From Clostridiales bacterium (lineage in GTDB: Bacteria; Bacillota; Clostridia; Tissierellales; GPF-1), in contig JABXKS010000003.1 of the NCBI GenBank assembly GCA_013619125.1, forward strand, positions 1 through 64,000: DNA of 64,000 bases. Direction: 5' to 3'. Position 1 is the stretch's first letter. The number at the start of each line of letters is the position of its first letter. Below the pieces are notes generated by a model that was not told where the DNA came from, made no database searches, and saw only the letters and a list, made by a program, of their open reading frames with translations. A program made the translations under genes and the position numbers. Below, one piece after another: positions 28,097 through 37,888 of this stretch.

Positions 28097-29107
28097 TTAT
28101 TTTTCCTCCTCATGTCTCGCCAAAGCCGTATACAAAGCGTCAGCCTCGGGAGAAGCAATCTCACAAACACTGCCATCCGCCGCCAACAGCATCGGCTTAT
28201 CTCCCTGAACCTCACCAATCTTCGTCACTCGAATCCCGCGTCTTTGTCCCTCTTCAATCCACGCCTCGCCCTGTTCTGGCGTCACAACGGCCAGCATGCT
28301 GCCGCTGGAGATGAGGCTATAGGGATCAATGTCAAAAATTGCGGCAATCTCACGGGTCACCTGTAGGATCGGAATTGACTCTAACTCAATCTTCAATCCA
28401 AATTTTACCGCCCGACTCGCTTCCCAGCATGCGCCCAGAACACCGCCTTCTGTGATGTCGTGCATATACTTAAATCCAATTTTCGCGCCGATTCGCCCCT
28501 CTTCCAAGACCGACAATCGTTCCATCTGAACCTTGGCCTGATCCAAGGTTGCTTGGTCGAGTTGTTTCGACACCCACTCTTCCCGATCATGGGCAAGAAT
28601 CGCAGTTCCCTCCAAACCAATTTCTTTAGAAATCACCACCCAATCATTCGCGGCTACCGGTTGATTATTCGCCTGGAATTGTTCCTTCTTTTCTTTACCA
28701 ATAACAGTCATTACAAGAACCATGCGGTTCACCGCATCCGTTACCTCGGTATGCCCGCCCAAAATTTCTATTTTCAGCCTTGCGGCTTCCTCAGTCGCTT
28801 CTCTCATCACCTGAGCAATCTCTTCATTTGTGGTCGTTGGAGGTGCCAGCATAACCATCATCACACCCAAAGCCTCAGCACCCGTACTCGCAATATCATT
28901 GCACGCCACATCAATTGCAAGCTTTCCAATCTGATGGGCAGCGCCGGTAATTGGATCACTGGAAACAACACAAACCTCGTCCCCATAGTCAATGACGGAA
29001 CAATCTTCCCCCACACCGGAATGGATTAAAACATCCGGATGTTGATACTGTATTTTTCGAATCACCAATTGTTCCAACTCTTCATTTGACAACTTCCCTA
29101 TTCGCAT
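28097..29107 (-). CDS. AIR-synthase superfamily protein (PurM/HypE/ThiL-like)
   Basis: A 336-residue member of the ATP-binding superfamily that includes PurM, HypE, SelD and ThiL. The N-terminal half has GVGEDCSVI and the metal/ATP region SSDPITG with DVACNDIASTGAEAL; the C-terminal half has HDITEGGVLGA and SSGSMLAVV. There is no catalytic Cys/Sec loop like SelD and no terminal cysteine tail of HypE, so neither name is justified. It heads the operon with rph and rdgB after the carB terminator. Function is not predictable beyond the superfamily. Confidence 0.8.
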   Translation of the reverse strand: MRIGKLSNEELEQLVIRKIQYQHPDVLIHSGVGEDCSVIDYGDEVCVVSSDPITGAAHQIGKLAIDVACNDIASTGAEALGVMMVMLAPPTTTNEEIAQVMREATEEAARLKIEILGGHTEVTDAVNRMVLVMTVIGKEKKEQFQANNQPVAANDWVVISKEIGLEGTAILAHDREEWVSKQLDQATLDQAKVQMERLSVLEEGRIGAKIGFKYMHDITEGGVLGACWEASRAVKFGLKIELESIPILQVTREIAAIFDIDPYSLISSGSMLAVVTPEQGEAWIEEGQRRGIRVTKIGEVQGDKPMLLAADGSVCEIASPEADALYTALARHEEEK

Positions 29108-29153
29108 CGGACTTCCCCCTTACCACCCGTATTTTATCATAGAGAAACGCAAG

Positions 29154-29178
29154 AAAAAAGAGGTCAAACGACCTCTTT
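29154..29178 (-). terminator. terminator of the arg-car operon
   Basis: AAAGAGGTC and GACCTCTTT pair around a 4-nt loop and are followed on minus by T-rich sequence; the carB stop codon spans the stem-loop junction. Confidence 0.87.
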
Positions 29179-32100
29179 CCTGTAATTTTGCACAACATCC
29201 ACTTGAATGGGTTCATTCGTCAGCCAATATTGCAGGGCTTCCAAATACGCTTCCACCGTATCCGGGCTGGAAAAGCAAGGCAAATCGTACACCAACGCCT
29301 GATTCCGAATCACTCCGATCAAGGATTCCTGTTCGGAACGTCCTCGCGTAGTATCCAGGATCCATTGCAGTTCCCCAGACCGAATCGCCGCTTCAACACC
29401 ACTTCGATCCGCTTCATCAAACAATTGATAGCCAGCCTTTTGCAAGGTTTCCTTCATTGTTTCATCTTCACCAGCTACCCAAATTTTGCCAGGCTTTTGA
29501 AAGATCAGACCGGCGCCCAAAAACCCTTTATATAAGGCTTCTTCATAGGTTCTCCCGAGCCCCAACACCTCGCCTGTCGATTTCATTTCAGGCGATAAGA
29601 GTGGCAATACCCCCACCAATTTTTGATAGGAGAAGACCGGCACCTTCACGGCAACCAATGGCTTTTCTTTTGCAAGCCCGGTTCCACACCCCAACTCCCC
29701 GAGCTTTTTACCCAACATGGTCGAGATGGCAAGGTCCACCATGGGAACCCCCGTCACCTTCGAGAGGATCGGCACGGTTCTCGACGCCCTCGGATTGACT
29801 TCGATCACATATAACTTTCCTTTTGCCAAAATATATTGGATGTTCATCAAACCTTTCACATGCAAGGCCTTCCCCAATATGCGGGTCGTTTCCAAAATTT
29901 CCACCTGCATGGCTTGAGACAGATTTCTAGGAGGATAAACACTGATGCTATCGCCGGAATGAACCCCCGTACGTTCCACATGAGTCATAATTCCCGGAAT
30001 CAAGATTTCCTCTCCGTCGCAGATTGCATCGACTTCCAATTCCAATCCCTCAATATATTCATCAACCAAAATGGATTGCCCCTGATTATCGACAATGGCA
30101 TTCTGTACATAATCGATCAATTCCTTCTCGGTTTTGACGACCTGCATGCCCCGCCCCCCGATGACATAGGAAGGGCGCACCAATACCGGATAACCAATCT
30201 CATCCGCTTTTTTTATCGCCTCCGACACCCGATGAACCGCGCCCCCAAGGGGACGTCGAATTTGAAGGGCTTCTAGTAGCCATTCAAATCGATTGCGGTC
30301 CTCCGCCGCATCCATGGACTCCACGCTGGTCCCCAGAATCTGAACACCGCGCGCCTGCAATTTCGGACCGAGATTCACTGCGGTTTGACCGCCAAATTGT
30401 ACAATCACCCCTTTGGGCTTCTCCGCTCGAATCACATTCATCACGTCATCCACAAACAAGGGCTCAAAGTAGAGCTTGTCCGCGATATCAAAGTCCGTAC
30501 TGACCGTCTCGGGATTATTGTTGATCAACACCGCCTCGTATCCAGCCTTTTGAATGGCTTGCAAGGCATGTACCGAACAATAGTCAAATTCAATCCCCTG
30601 CCCAATTCGAATTGGACCCGAACCGATGACGAGGATCTTTTCTTTCTCAGAGATGACCCGTTCATCCTCCCAGTCATAGCTGGAGTAGTAATAAGGTGTA
30701 GCCGATTCAAACTCCGCCGCACAGGTATCCACCATTTTATAGATCGGATAGATCCCATTGGCGCGACGAATCGCATCGATCTGCTCTTTCGGCAATTGCG
30801 TCAAGTCTCGAATCTCCTGATCAACAAAGCCCATTCGCTCCGCCGCCCCTAGAAGATCAGCCGTCATCGGTTCGTGCGTCAAGCGCGCTTCCATCTGAAC
30901 CATCCGCTGGATCTTTTGCAAAAACCAGGGGTCAATCATGGTGCGTTTGTGGATCGTTGCCACCAAATAACCGCGGCGAATCAGTTCCGCCAACTCAAAT
31001 ATTCGCAACTGAGTTGGCGTTTCAACACGGGCGAATAGCAGATCATCCTCCAGGAGTTGCACCTTCGAATTTCTAAGCCCCACCTCGTCTCCCTCTAAGG
31101 AAACAATCGCCTTAAACAAAGCCGATTCAAAAGAACGGGCAATGGCCATCACTTCTCCCGTCGCCTTCATCTGGGTACCGAGGGTGTTATCCATCTCCGG
31201 AAACTTGTCAAAAGGCCACTTGGGAATCTTCACCACCACATAATCAAGACTGGGTTCGTAGGAGGCCATGGTTTTTTGCGTCACCGCATTTGGAATCTCG
31301 TCCAACCACAGCCCCAGTGCGATCTTGGCCGCCACCTTGGCAATGGGGTATCCCGCTGCCTTTGAAGCCAGCGCCGAGGAACGGCTGACCCTCGGATTCA
31401 CCTCAATGACCACATAATTCTTGCTCAAAGGATCCAAGGCATATTGCACATTGCATCCGCCTTCAATCTTTAGCGCGTCAATGATAGTCAGCGCCGATGT
31501 TCGAAGCATCTGCGCTTCATTGTCCGTTAGGGTTTGCGTGGGCGCCACCACGATGCTGTCTCCCGTATGCACCCCTACCGGATCAAAATTTTCCATATTA
31601 CAGACAATGATGCTCGTTCCGTTCGCATCCCGCATCACTTCATATTCGATTTCTTTCCAGCCAGCAACGCTTTGCTCCAAGAGCACTTGACCGATTCGGC
31701 TCAGGGATATCCCCGTATGCAAAATTGTCTTCAGTGCCTCTTCGCAGGTTGCGATTCCGCCGCCCGTCCCTCCCAGTGTATAAGCTGGACGAACGATCAC
31801 TGGATATCCTATTTTCTCGGCAAAAGCAAGACCCGATTCAACATCCTCGATGATCTGACTCTTTGCGATGGGTTCCTCAATCTCTTCCATCAACGCCTTA
31901 AAGGCTTCCCGGTCTTCCGCTTTTTCAATCGCCTGGAGATCGGTACCCAAAAGCTTGACTTGATAAAGGTCCAAGACCCCCGCTTCACTCAACTCAACAG
32001 CCATATTTAATCCGGTTTGTCCACCCAAAGTCGCTAACAATCCATCCGGGCGCTCTTTTTTTATAATCGCTGTTACGGCAGCCAGGGTCAAGGGTTCAAT

Positions 32101-32295
32101 ATACACCGCGTCCGCGATGGTTTCATCCGTCATAATCGTCGCCGGGTTGCTGTTGACCAAAACAACCTGCACCCCTTCTTCCCTCAAGGCGCGACAGGCC
32201 TGTGTGCCCGCATAATCAAACTCAGCCGCTTGACCAATTACAATGGGGCCAGAACCAATGACAAGCACCTTTTGTATCGATGGATCTTTAGGCAT
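29164..32295 (-). CDS. carB: carbamoyl-phosphate synthase large subunit
   Basis: Makes carbamoyl phosphate from bicarbonate, ATP and ammonia channelled from CarA; the product feeds arginine and pyrimidine synthesis. The 1043-residue protein contains the two duplicated ATP-grasp halves (each starting with a VIGSGP segment), the oligomerisation domain between them and a C-terminal MGS-like regulatory domain from about residue 920. It overlaps carA by 8 bp and ends the argCJBD-carAB operon. Being in the arginine operon suggests control by arginine; a second, pyrimidine-controlled copy may exist elsewhere. Confidence 0.97.
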   Translation of the reverse strand: MPKDPSIQKVLVIGSGPIVIGQAAEFDYAGTQACRALREEGVQVVLVNSNPATIMTDETIADAVYIEPLTLAAVTAIIKKERPDGLLATLGGQTGLNMAVELSEAGVLDLYQVKLLGTDLQAIEKAEDREAFKALMEEIEEPIAKSQIIEDVESGLAFAEKIGYPVIVRPAYTLGGTGGGIATCEEALKTILHTGISLSRIGQVLLEQSVAGWKEIEYEVMRDANGTSIIVCNMENFDPVGVHTGDSIVVAPTQTLTDNEAQMLRTSALTIIDALKIEGGCNVQYALDPLSKNYVVIEVNPRVSRSSALASKAAGYPIAKVAAKIALGLWLDEIPNAVTQKTMASYEPSLDYVVVKIPKWPFDKFPEMDNTLGTQMKATGEVMAIARSFESALFKAIVSLEGDEVGLRNSKVQLLEDDLLFARVETPTQLRIFELAELIRRGYLVATIHKRTMIDPWFLQKIQRMVQMEARLTHEPMTADLLGAAERMGFVDQEIRDLTQLPKEQIDAIRRANGIYPIYKMVDTCAAEFESATPYYYSSYDWEDERVISEKEKILVIGSGPIRIGQGIEFDYCSVHALQAIQKAGYEAVLINNNPETVSTDFDIADKLYFEPLFVDDVMNVIRAEKPKGVIVQFGGQTAVNLGPKLQARGVQILGTSVESMDAAEDRNRFEWLLEALQIRRPLGGAVHRVSEAIKKADEIGYPVLVRPSYVIGGRGMQVVKTEKELIDYVQNAIVDNQGQSILVDEYIEGLELEVDAICDGEEILIPGIMTHVERTGVHSGDSISVYPPRNLSQAMQVEILETTRILGKALHVKGLMNIQYILAKGKLYVIEVNPRASRTVPILSKVTGVPMVDLAISTMLGKKLGELGCGTGLAKEKPLVAVKVPVFSYQKLVGVLPLLSPEMKSTGEVLGLGRTYEEALYKGFLGAGLIFQKPGKIWVAGEDETMKETLQKAGYQLFDEADRSGVEAAIRSGELQWILDTTRGRSEQESLIGVIRNQALVYDLPCFSSPDTVEAYLEALQYWLTNEPIQVDVVQNYRKEVV

Positions 32296-33358
32296 CTGAA
32301 ACCCCTCCCCTCAACCACGTGTCAAAAAGTTCATGATAGTCCCAAGGACCCGGACCTTCCTCTGGATGGAATTGCACCGCTGCAATTCTATCTTTCGGTA
32401 TGGTAAAACCCTCCAGGGTTGTATCATTTACATTTTCATGAGTAATGACTATTTCTGAAGGCAAATTTTCTCTAGCCACCGCGTATCCATGATTCTGCGC
32501 CGACATCTTCACCTTCTTGGTTTGGATACATCGAACCGGATGATTCGCACCCCGATGACCAAACTTCATCTTATATGTTTTTGCACCATAGGCCAGCGCG
32601 ATCACTTGATATCCAAGGCAAATCCCCCAGATCGGGAGCTTCCCACGTGCGTCCTCCACCAATTGAATGGCAGCCTTTGCATCCATTGGATCACCGGGTC
32701 CATTAGAAAGCAATAACCCATCTATCGCCTTCTCCTTTACCTCATCCCAGGTTGCATCGGGTGAAAAGCAGGTGATGGTAAGCCCCAGGCGTTTTAATTG
32801 ATTCAGAATTCCATCCTTCAATCCAAGATCAACAACACCCAAATGGAAGGAGCTTTCCCCCGCAAAGAATCGCGCGCCTTGAGTCACGGCATCCACACGC
32901 CCAAAATTGGTTTTGTACGCTTTCAAACCGTTCAGATCTTGTGGTGTCGGCTTCTCCGGTGTCAAAAGACACCGCATCACACCTTTGGATCGAATCATCT
33001 TCGTCAAGGCACGGGTATCCAAACCAGATATCGCGCTTTTCCCTTGACTCTCCAAATACGCCTCCACGGAAAGAGTGCTCTCATAGTGAGAAGGTTCGCT
33101 TTCCAGCTCTCTGACAACCAATCCCGCCGCATGCATACGCGCCGATTCAAAATCATGGGGGTTGATTCCCGTATTTCCAATCAAAGGAAAGGTCATTACC
33201 ACCATTTGTTCATCATAAGAGGGATCCGTCAATATTTCCTGGTATCCCGTCATTCCCGTATTAAAGACAAGTTCCCCAACCGCCGTTTTTTTTACTCCAT
33301 GCCAATTTCCCTTGAGTTCCGTTCCATCCTCTAAGAGAAGATATCCGATCTGCTTCAT
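32288..33358 (-). CDS. carA: carbamoyl-phosphate synthase small (glutaminase) subunit
   Basis: Hydrolyses glutamine and passes ammonia to CarB. The 356-residue protein has the CPSase small-chain N-domain (about 1-150) and a class-I glutamine amidotransferase domain with the triad Cys247 (GICLGYQ), His331 and Glu333 (FHPEEGPGP). It overlaps both argD (4 bp, ATGA) and carB (8 bp), implying coupled translation. Length is typical. Confidence 0.97.
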   Translation of the reverse strand: MKQIGYLLLEDGTELKGNWHGVKKTAVGELVFNTGMTGYQEILTDPSYDEQMVVMTFPLIGNTGINPHDFESARMHAAGLVVRELESEPSHYESTLSVEAYLESQGKSAISGLDTRALTKMIRSKGVMRCLLTPEKPTPQDLNGLKAYKTNFGRVDAVTQGARFFAGESSFHLGVVDLGLKDGILNQLKRLGLTITCFSPDATWDEVKEKAIDGLLLSNGPGDPMDAKAAIQLVEDARGKLPIWGICLGYQVIALAYGAKTYKMKFGHRGANHPVRCIQTKKVKMSAQNHGYAVARENLPSEIVITHENVNDTTLEGFTIPKDRIAAVQFHPEEGPGPWDYHELFDTWLRGGVSDA

Positions 33359-34518
33359 GCATCCATCACTTCCTGTAAGATTGCGATCATCGCATCAATA
33401 TCCTGCTTGGTAACAACCAGCGGCGGTACAAAACGGATCACGTTCGCGCCAGCGCCTACAAGTAAAAGCCCCTTTTCTGCGCAAGCTTTACAAATTGGTG
33501 CTGCTGGAATATCAAGTTCCGCGCCCAGCATCAGTCCCATTCCTCGTACTTCAACCAGATGATCGGTCTTCAAATTCAAGAGCTGTTCTTTTAAATACAC
33601 GCTCATTTTCTGTACGTTTTCAAGGATGTTTTCCTCTTCCATCACCGTCAATACCGTTGCAGCGGCACGGGTTACCAATGGGTTTCCGCCAAAGGTCGTC
33701 GCGTGATCCCCTGGCTTAAAATTCGCTGCCGCTTCCTTGGTCGCCATGACTGCGCCGATTGGCAAACCGCCACCCAATCCCTTCGCTGTCGCTACGATAT
33801 CCGGGCGTTCGCCAAATTGCTGATAGGCGAAATAGCTTCCGCATCTTCCATTCCCGGTTTGTACCTCGTCAATGATCATCAAAAGGCCCTTCGCCTTGCA
33901 CCATGCCTGAATCGCCTGATAGTACGCCTTCGTTACGGGATGAATACCGCCCTCGCCTTGAATCACTTCAAAGAGCACCGCGACGGTTTTATCATTCGTT
34001 GCTGCTTTTACGGCCTCCACATCCATAAACGGAACATGGACAATGCCTGGAACCAAAGGTGCAAATCCCTTTTGATACTTGGGTTGCCCCGTCGCGGACA
34101 TCGCCCCAAAGGTTCGGCCGTGGAATGACTGGTTCATCGCGATAATCTCATATCGATCCTCGCCGCCGCTTTTACGTGCCAGTTTAATGGCACCTTCTAC
34201 CGCTTCAGCCCCGCTATTACAGAAAAACACCTGATCCATCCCACTAGCCTTCGCCAGCAATTCCGCCGCTTCCACGGATGGCGCCGTCCAATATAAATTG
34301 GAAACATGTAAAAGCTTCGCCACTTGATCCTGAAGTGCCGCCACCAATTTTGGATGGCTCCCCCCCAAGCTGTTGACCGCGATTCCCGCAACAAAATCCA
34401 AATATTCCTTGCCGTCCGTATCCGTGACCGTACAGCCTTTCGCTTGATCAATGACGATGGGCGCCGGCGCATAGGTCGGCATCATCACTTCTTTTCCTAT
34501 TTCAATCCAATTTTTCAT
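33355..34518 (-). CDS. argD: acetylornithine aminotransferase
   Basis: A PLP-dependent class-III aminotransferase that converts N-acetylglutamate semialdehyde to N-acetylornithine. The 387-residue protein has GSHPKL, FCNSGAEAVEGAIKLAR, FHGRTFGAMSATGQ, the DEVQTGNGR metal/PLP pocket and the Schiff-base lysine in TAKGLGGGLPIGA. Within an arg operon this assignment is secure, although such enzymes may also serve lysine synthesis. Gap to argB is 2 bp. Confidence 0.96.
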   Translation of the reverse strand: MKNWIEIGKEVMMPTYAPAPIVIDQAKGCTVTDTDGKEYLDFVAGIAVNSLGGSHPKLVAALQDQVAKLLHVSNLYWTAPSVEAAELLAKASGMDQVFFCNSGAEAVEGAIKLARKSGGEDRYEIIAMNQSFHGRTFGAMSATGQPKYQKGFAPLVPGIVHVPFMDVEAVKAATNDKTVAVLFEVIQGEGGIHPVTKAYYQAIQAWCKAKGLLMIIDEVQTGNGRCGSYFAYQQFGERPDIVATAKGLGGGLPIGAVMATKEAAANFKPGDHATTFGGNPLVTRAAATVLTVMEEENILENVQKMSVYLKEQLLNLKTDHLVEVRGMGLMLGAELDIPAAPICKACAEKGLLLVGAGANVIRFVPPLVVTKQDIDAMIAILQEVMDA

Positions 34519-34520
34519 GG

Positions 34521-35387
34521 CTATTTATCCTCCTTAATCATGGTTCCAATTCCCTGATCCGTAAAAATCTCCAGCAATAAAGCGTGATCCCACGTTCCAT
34601 TCAGCATATGCACCTGCCCGACCCCTTGTTCCAGCGCTTGCAAGCACATCTGAATTTTCGGGATCATTCCACCCGAAATCCAGCCTTCTTCCATTCCGGC
34701 CAGCGCGTCTTTCCGATTCAAGGACGAGCAAAGCGTCGATGGATCCTCCGGATCTTGCAACACCCCGTCTACATCCGTCAAAAAGACCAATTTCTCGGCG
34801 CCTAACGCGCACGCGATGGCAGAAGCCGCCTCATCGGCATTGAGATTCAACGAATTTCCGTCTACATCAGCTCCAATTGGTGCAATCACAGGCAAATACC
34901 CTTGGTCCAACAATAGCTTTACAACCTCGATATTCACTGTTTTCACGGTTCCAACAAACCCTAGATCGACACCTTTTATCTGCTTCTTCTCCGCCAACAA
35001 AAGGCCGGCATCCTTGCCAGACAACCCCACTGACTTCGTTCCAGATTGCACGAAAAGCTGAACCAATTCTTTATTGACCTTTCCAGCCAATACCATCTCC
35101 GTTAATTCCATGGCTGGTGCATCTGTAATCCGAAGCCCATTATGGAATTTCGGCTCCATCCCAAGCTTCTCCATCCACCCGGATATTGCCTTCCCACCGC
35201 CGTGAACAACAACTGGGAGCATGCCCACTTGCTTCATCAGCGCGAGATCACAAATCACTTGGCGCTGCAACTCAGGATTAGTCATCGCGCTGCCGCCGTA
35301 TTTCACAACGACGATTTTTCCGCTGAACCGCTGAATATAGGGCAGTGCCTCTGTTAATATCTTTGCTTTCTTTACCGTTTCCACCAT
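34521..35387 (-). CDS. argB: acetylglutamate kinase
   Basis: Phosphorylates N-acetylglutamate, the step often inhibited by arginine. The 288-residue protein has VVKYGGSAM, VVVHGGGKAISGWMEKLG and KLVFLTDVDGVL of the amino-acid kinase fold. ATG 35387 is chosen: it is six bases from AAGGAG, whereas the GTG one codon earlier is too close. The N-terminal helix (VETVKKAKILTEALPYIQRF) resembles that of arginine-sensitive hexameric forms, which suggests feedback control; this is inference. Confidence 0.96.
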   Translation of the reverse strand: MVETVKKAKILTEALPYIQRFSGKIVVVKYGGSAMTNPELQRQVICDLALMKQVGMLPVVVHGGGKAISGWMEKLGMEPKFHNGLRITDAPAMELTEMVLAGKVNKELVQLFVQSGTKSVGLSGKDAGLLLAEKKQIKGVDLGFVGTVKTVNIEVVKLLLDQGYLPVIAPIGADVDGNSLNLNADEAASAIACALGAEKLVFLTDVDGVLQDPEDPSTLCSSLNRKDALAGMEEGWISGGMIPKIQMCLQALEQGVGQVHMLNGTWDHALLLEIFTDQGIGTMIKEDK

Positions 35388-35397
35388 CACGCTCTCC

Positions 35398-36606
35398 TTA
35401 TGTTCGATACTCGCCGTTGATCTTCACATACTCATAGCTCAAGTCGCAGCCCCAAGCGATCGCTTGCTCTTCGCCGTCTTGGATCGTAACCAATACTTGC
35501 AATTTTTCTTCCGCCAATATTTTAGCCGCAAGTCCTTCGTCAAAAACGATTGGAACCCCTTGCTTCATCAAGTCGATCAATCCCTGCTCGCTTTGGATCT
35601 GTATGCTGACTTCCTTGGGATTGAAATCCGCGCCCGAATAGCCCATGGCACAAAGAATTCGTCCCCAATTGGCATCTTCACCGAAGAAAGCTGTTTTTAC
35701 CAGGCTGGAAGAAACAATCGAGCGCGCCATTCTCTTTGCCGCTTCTTTCGTCGCCGCGCCAATCACTTGTACCTCGATTAGCTTTCCGGCACCTTCGCCG
35801 TCGGAAACAATGGCAATCGCCAAGGTCTGATGAATCTTGAAAAATGCTTCTTTAAATAGTCGATAGCCTTCGCCGTCTTTGGTAATTGCAACGCCGGATT
35901 CTCCATTAGCAAAAACCGCCACTGTATCGTTGGTGCTTGTATCTCCATCCACGGAGATCATATGATAGCTTTCATCCGAGGCTTCTTTTAGCAATTCTTG
36001 CAGCAAAGCGGTCTCCACCTTCGCATCCGTTGTCACGAAAGCCAACATGGTGGCCATATTGGGATGAATCATCCCGGAACCTTTTGCCATCCCGCCTAGT
36101 GTGACTTCTTTCCCCTGAATTTCGACGGTCATGCTCGCCTGTTTCAAAAAGGTATCCGTTGTCATAATCCCTTGCGTGGCCGCGTCGTCGGCATCTTGAG
36201 ATGCATCCAAGCAATTCGCCACCTGCGGAATCCCCGCCAATATCTTTTCAATGGGAAGCGGTACACCGATTACACCCGTAGAAGCCACCAAAACCGAGGT
36301 TTCCGGAATGGAAAGCGTCATTGCGGTTTGCACAACCATTTTTTGAAGATCCAAGTCTCCCTGTTCTCCCGTGCATGCATTGGCATTTCCACTATTGATC
36401 ACAAGGGCTTGAAGCGGCTTCCCCGTCTTCAGCAACGATTCGCCCCATAAAACTGGAGCCGCCTTCACCACATTGGTCGTAAACAACGCAGCCCAATTCA
36501 TTGGCGATTGACTGACCATCATCGCTAGATCTTTTCTTTTTCTCTTGACTCCTGAATAAAATCCTGCGGCTTGAAAACCCTTTGGCGCCGTTATTCCTCT
36601 TGACAT
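35398..36606 (-). CDS. argJ: glutamate N-acetyltransferase / amino-acid acetyltransferase
   Basis: Recycles the acetyl group from N-acetylornithine to glutamate and, in bifunctional forms, also uses acetyl-CoA. The 402-residue precursor contains the self-cleavage site around Thr186 (HPNMATML), which yields alpha and beta chains. No argA or argE is in this cluster, consistent with the cyclic pathway. It lies 10 bp after argC and before argB. Whether it is mono- or bifunctional cannot be read from sequence. Confidence 0.96.
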   Translation of the reverse strand: MSRGITAPKGFQAAGFYSGVKRKRKDLAMMVSQSPMNWAALFTTNVVKAAPVLWGESLLKTGKPLQALVINSGNANACTGEQGDLDLQKMVVQTAMTLSIPETSVLVASTGVIGVPLPIEKILAGIPQVANCLDASQDADDAATQGIMTTDTFLKQASMTVEIQGKEVTLGGMAKGSGMIHPNMATMLAFVTTDAKVETALLQELLKEASDESYHMISVDGDTSTNDTVAVFANGESGVAITKDGEGYRLFKEAFFKIHQTLAIAIVSDGEGAGKLIEVQVIGAATKEAAKRMARSIVSSSLVKTAFFGEDANWGRILCAMGYSGADFNPKEVSIQIQSEQGLIDLMKQGVPIVFDEGLAAKILAEEKLQVLVTIQDGEEQAIAWGCDLSYEYVKINGEYRT

Positions 36607-36615
36607 ATTATCCTC

Positions 36616-37656
36616 CTATCCTGGGAATTGTCCGACAGACAATAATCCCAACTCCTCTGGCCATCCGGCCATCAAATTCATGTTTTGAATGGCTTGACCG
36701 GCAGCTCCTTTAATTAAATTATCGATGCAGCTGATGACGATCACGCGATTCGTCCGTTCGTCGACTCGCCAAGCCAGATCGCAAAAATTACTCCCCTTCA
36801 CCCATTTGGTCTCCGGCAAAGCACCTTCTGGCATGATCCGTACAAATGGCTGATCCGCATACGCAGTTTGAAACGCCTGATCCACCTGTTTTTTAGATAC
36901 CCCTGCCTTCAAGTTCGCATACATGGTCACTAAAATGCCTCGGTTCATCGGCAATAAGTGTGGTGTAAAGCTTAATGTAATGGATTCTCCACACGACTCA
37001 GATAAGGTCTGCTCGATCTCCGGCGTATGACGATGTGTCGCTATGCCATAGGCCTTGAAGTTTTCATTTACCTCTGCGTAATGTACCCCTTGACTCACAC
37101 CGCGACCCGCACCTGAGACACCCGATTTCGCATCTAGAATAATCGTCTCACTTTGAATCAAGCCTTCCTTTAATAAAGGAATTGCCGCAATACCGGATGC
37201 TGTCGGGTAACAGCCGGGATTAGACAATAGTTTGGCTCCCTTAATTGCTTCCCGATTCCATTCCGTTAATCCATAAACCGCTTCCTTTAACAATTTCTCC
37301 GATCCATGTTCCGTTTGATACCACGCTTCATAAGTCGCTTTATCCTTGATTCGAAAATCAGCACCAATATCGATGACTTTCACTTGACGCAATACCTCTT
37401 CTGTCACCCAATGGGACGCGACGCCGTGAGGAAGAGCTAAAAAGACAAAATCCAACTCAACAAGATCTTTGTCCTCGATCTTCTCAGAAAAGCGGAGTTC
37501 GGTACGTCCCGCAAAACTTCCATATAACTCTGCAATTTTTTTCCCAGCCAATTGGCGTGATGTAATCTTAGTCACTTCCGCTTTGGGGTGACTAAGCAAG
37601 ATTCTTAGCAATTCTTGTCCCACATATCCCGAAGCACCAACTATTCCTACTTTCAT
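36616..37656 (-). CDS. argC: N-acetyl-gamma-glutamyl-phosphate reductase
   Basis: NADPH-dependent reductase that makes N-acetylglutamate semialdehyde. The 346-residue protein has the Rossmann motif GASGYVGQELLR and the catalytic Cys149 in SNPGCYPTA. It is the first gene of argC-J-B-D-carA-carB and has a strong promoter with an embedded operator-like palindrome, described separately. ATG 37656 has GAGGAGG upstream. Confidence 0.97.
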   Translation of the reverse strand: MKVGIVGASGYVGQELLRILLSHPKAEVTKITSRQLAGKKIAELYGSFAGRTELRFSEKIEDKDLVELDFVFLALPHGVASHWVTEEVLRQVKVIDIGADFRIKDKATYEAWYQTEHGSEKLLKEAVYGLTEWNREAIKGAKLLSNPGCYPTASGIAAIPLLKEGLIQSETIILDAKSGVSGAGRGVSQGVHYAEVNENFKAYGIATHRHTPEIEQTLSESCGESITLSFTPHLLPMNRGILVTMYANLKAGVSKKQVDQAFQTAYADQPFVRIMPEGALPETKWVKGSNFCDLAWRVDERTNRVIVISCIDNLIKGAAGQAIQNMNLMAGWPEELGLLSVGQFPG

Positions 37657-37683
37657 TTCTTCCTCCTCGATTCATTCTTGATT

Positions 37684-37722
37684 ATTTTTTATAATTATAC
37701 ATTTTTTAGAATTGTTATGCAA
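37684..37722 (-). promoter_or_regulatory. argC promoter with ARG-box-like operator
   Basis: On minus: TTGCAT (37717-37722), 17 bp, then TGTATAATTATAAAAAAT (37684-37701), which contains the -10 TATAAT inside the palindrome TATAATTATA. An identical 18-bp module serves argG. A-T-rich palindromes over the -10 are where ArgR/AhrC represses in Gram-positive bacteria; binding here is inferred. Confidence 0.7.
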
Positions 37723-37822
37723 GTGCTATTTTATATTTATTCTCTTACATTATAAGAAAGCCTGGTTTAATCAAGTTTTACTTGCAATAAATTCCATAAT
37801 AAAAAATAAATATACAAATAGC

Positions 37823-37861
37823 TTGCATCATTATTAGTAATTGTGTATAATTATAAAAAAT
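37823..37861 (+). promoter_or_regulatory. argG promoter with ARG-box-like operator
   Basis: TTGCAT (37823-37828), 17 bp, TATAAT (37846-37851), overlapped by TGTATAATTATAAAAAAT (37844-37861). The -35, spacing, -10 and 10 downstream bases match the argC promoter exactly, so both operons are probably controlled together. Confidence 0.72.
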
Positions 37862-37888
37862 CAAACAAAAAAAATAGGAGTGATTGAT

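Noticed and set aside
28097..29107. Selenophosphate synthetase or HypE
   Set aside because: It is in the same superfamily, but the glycine-rich Cys/Sec loop of SelD and the terminal Cys of HypE are absent.
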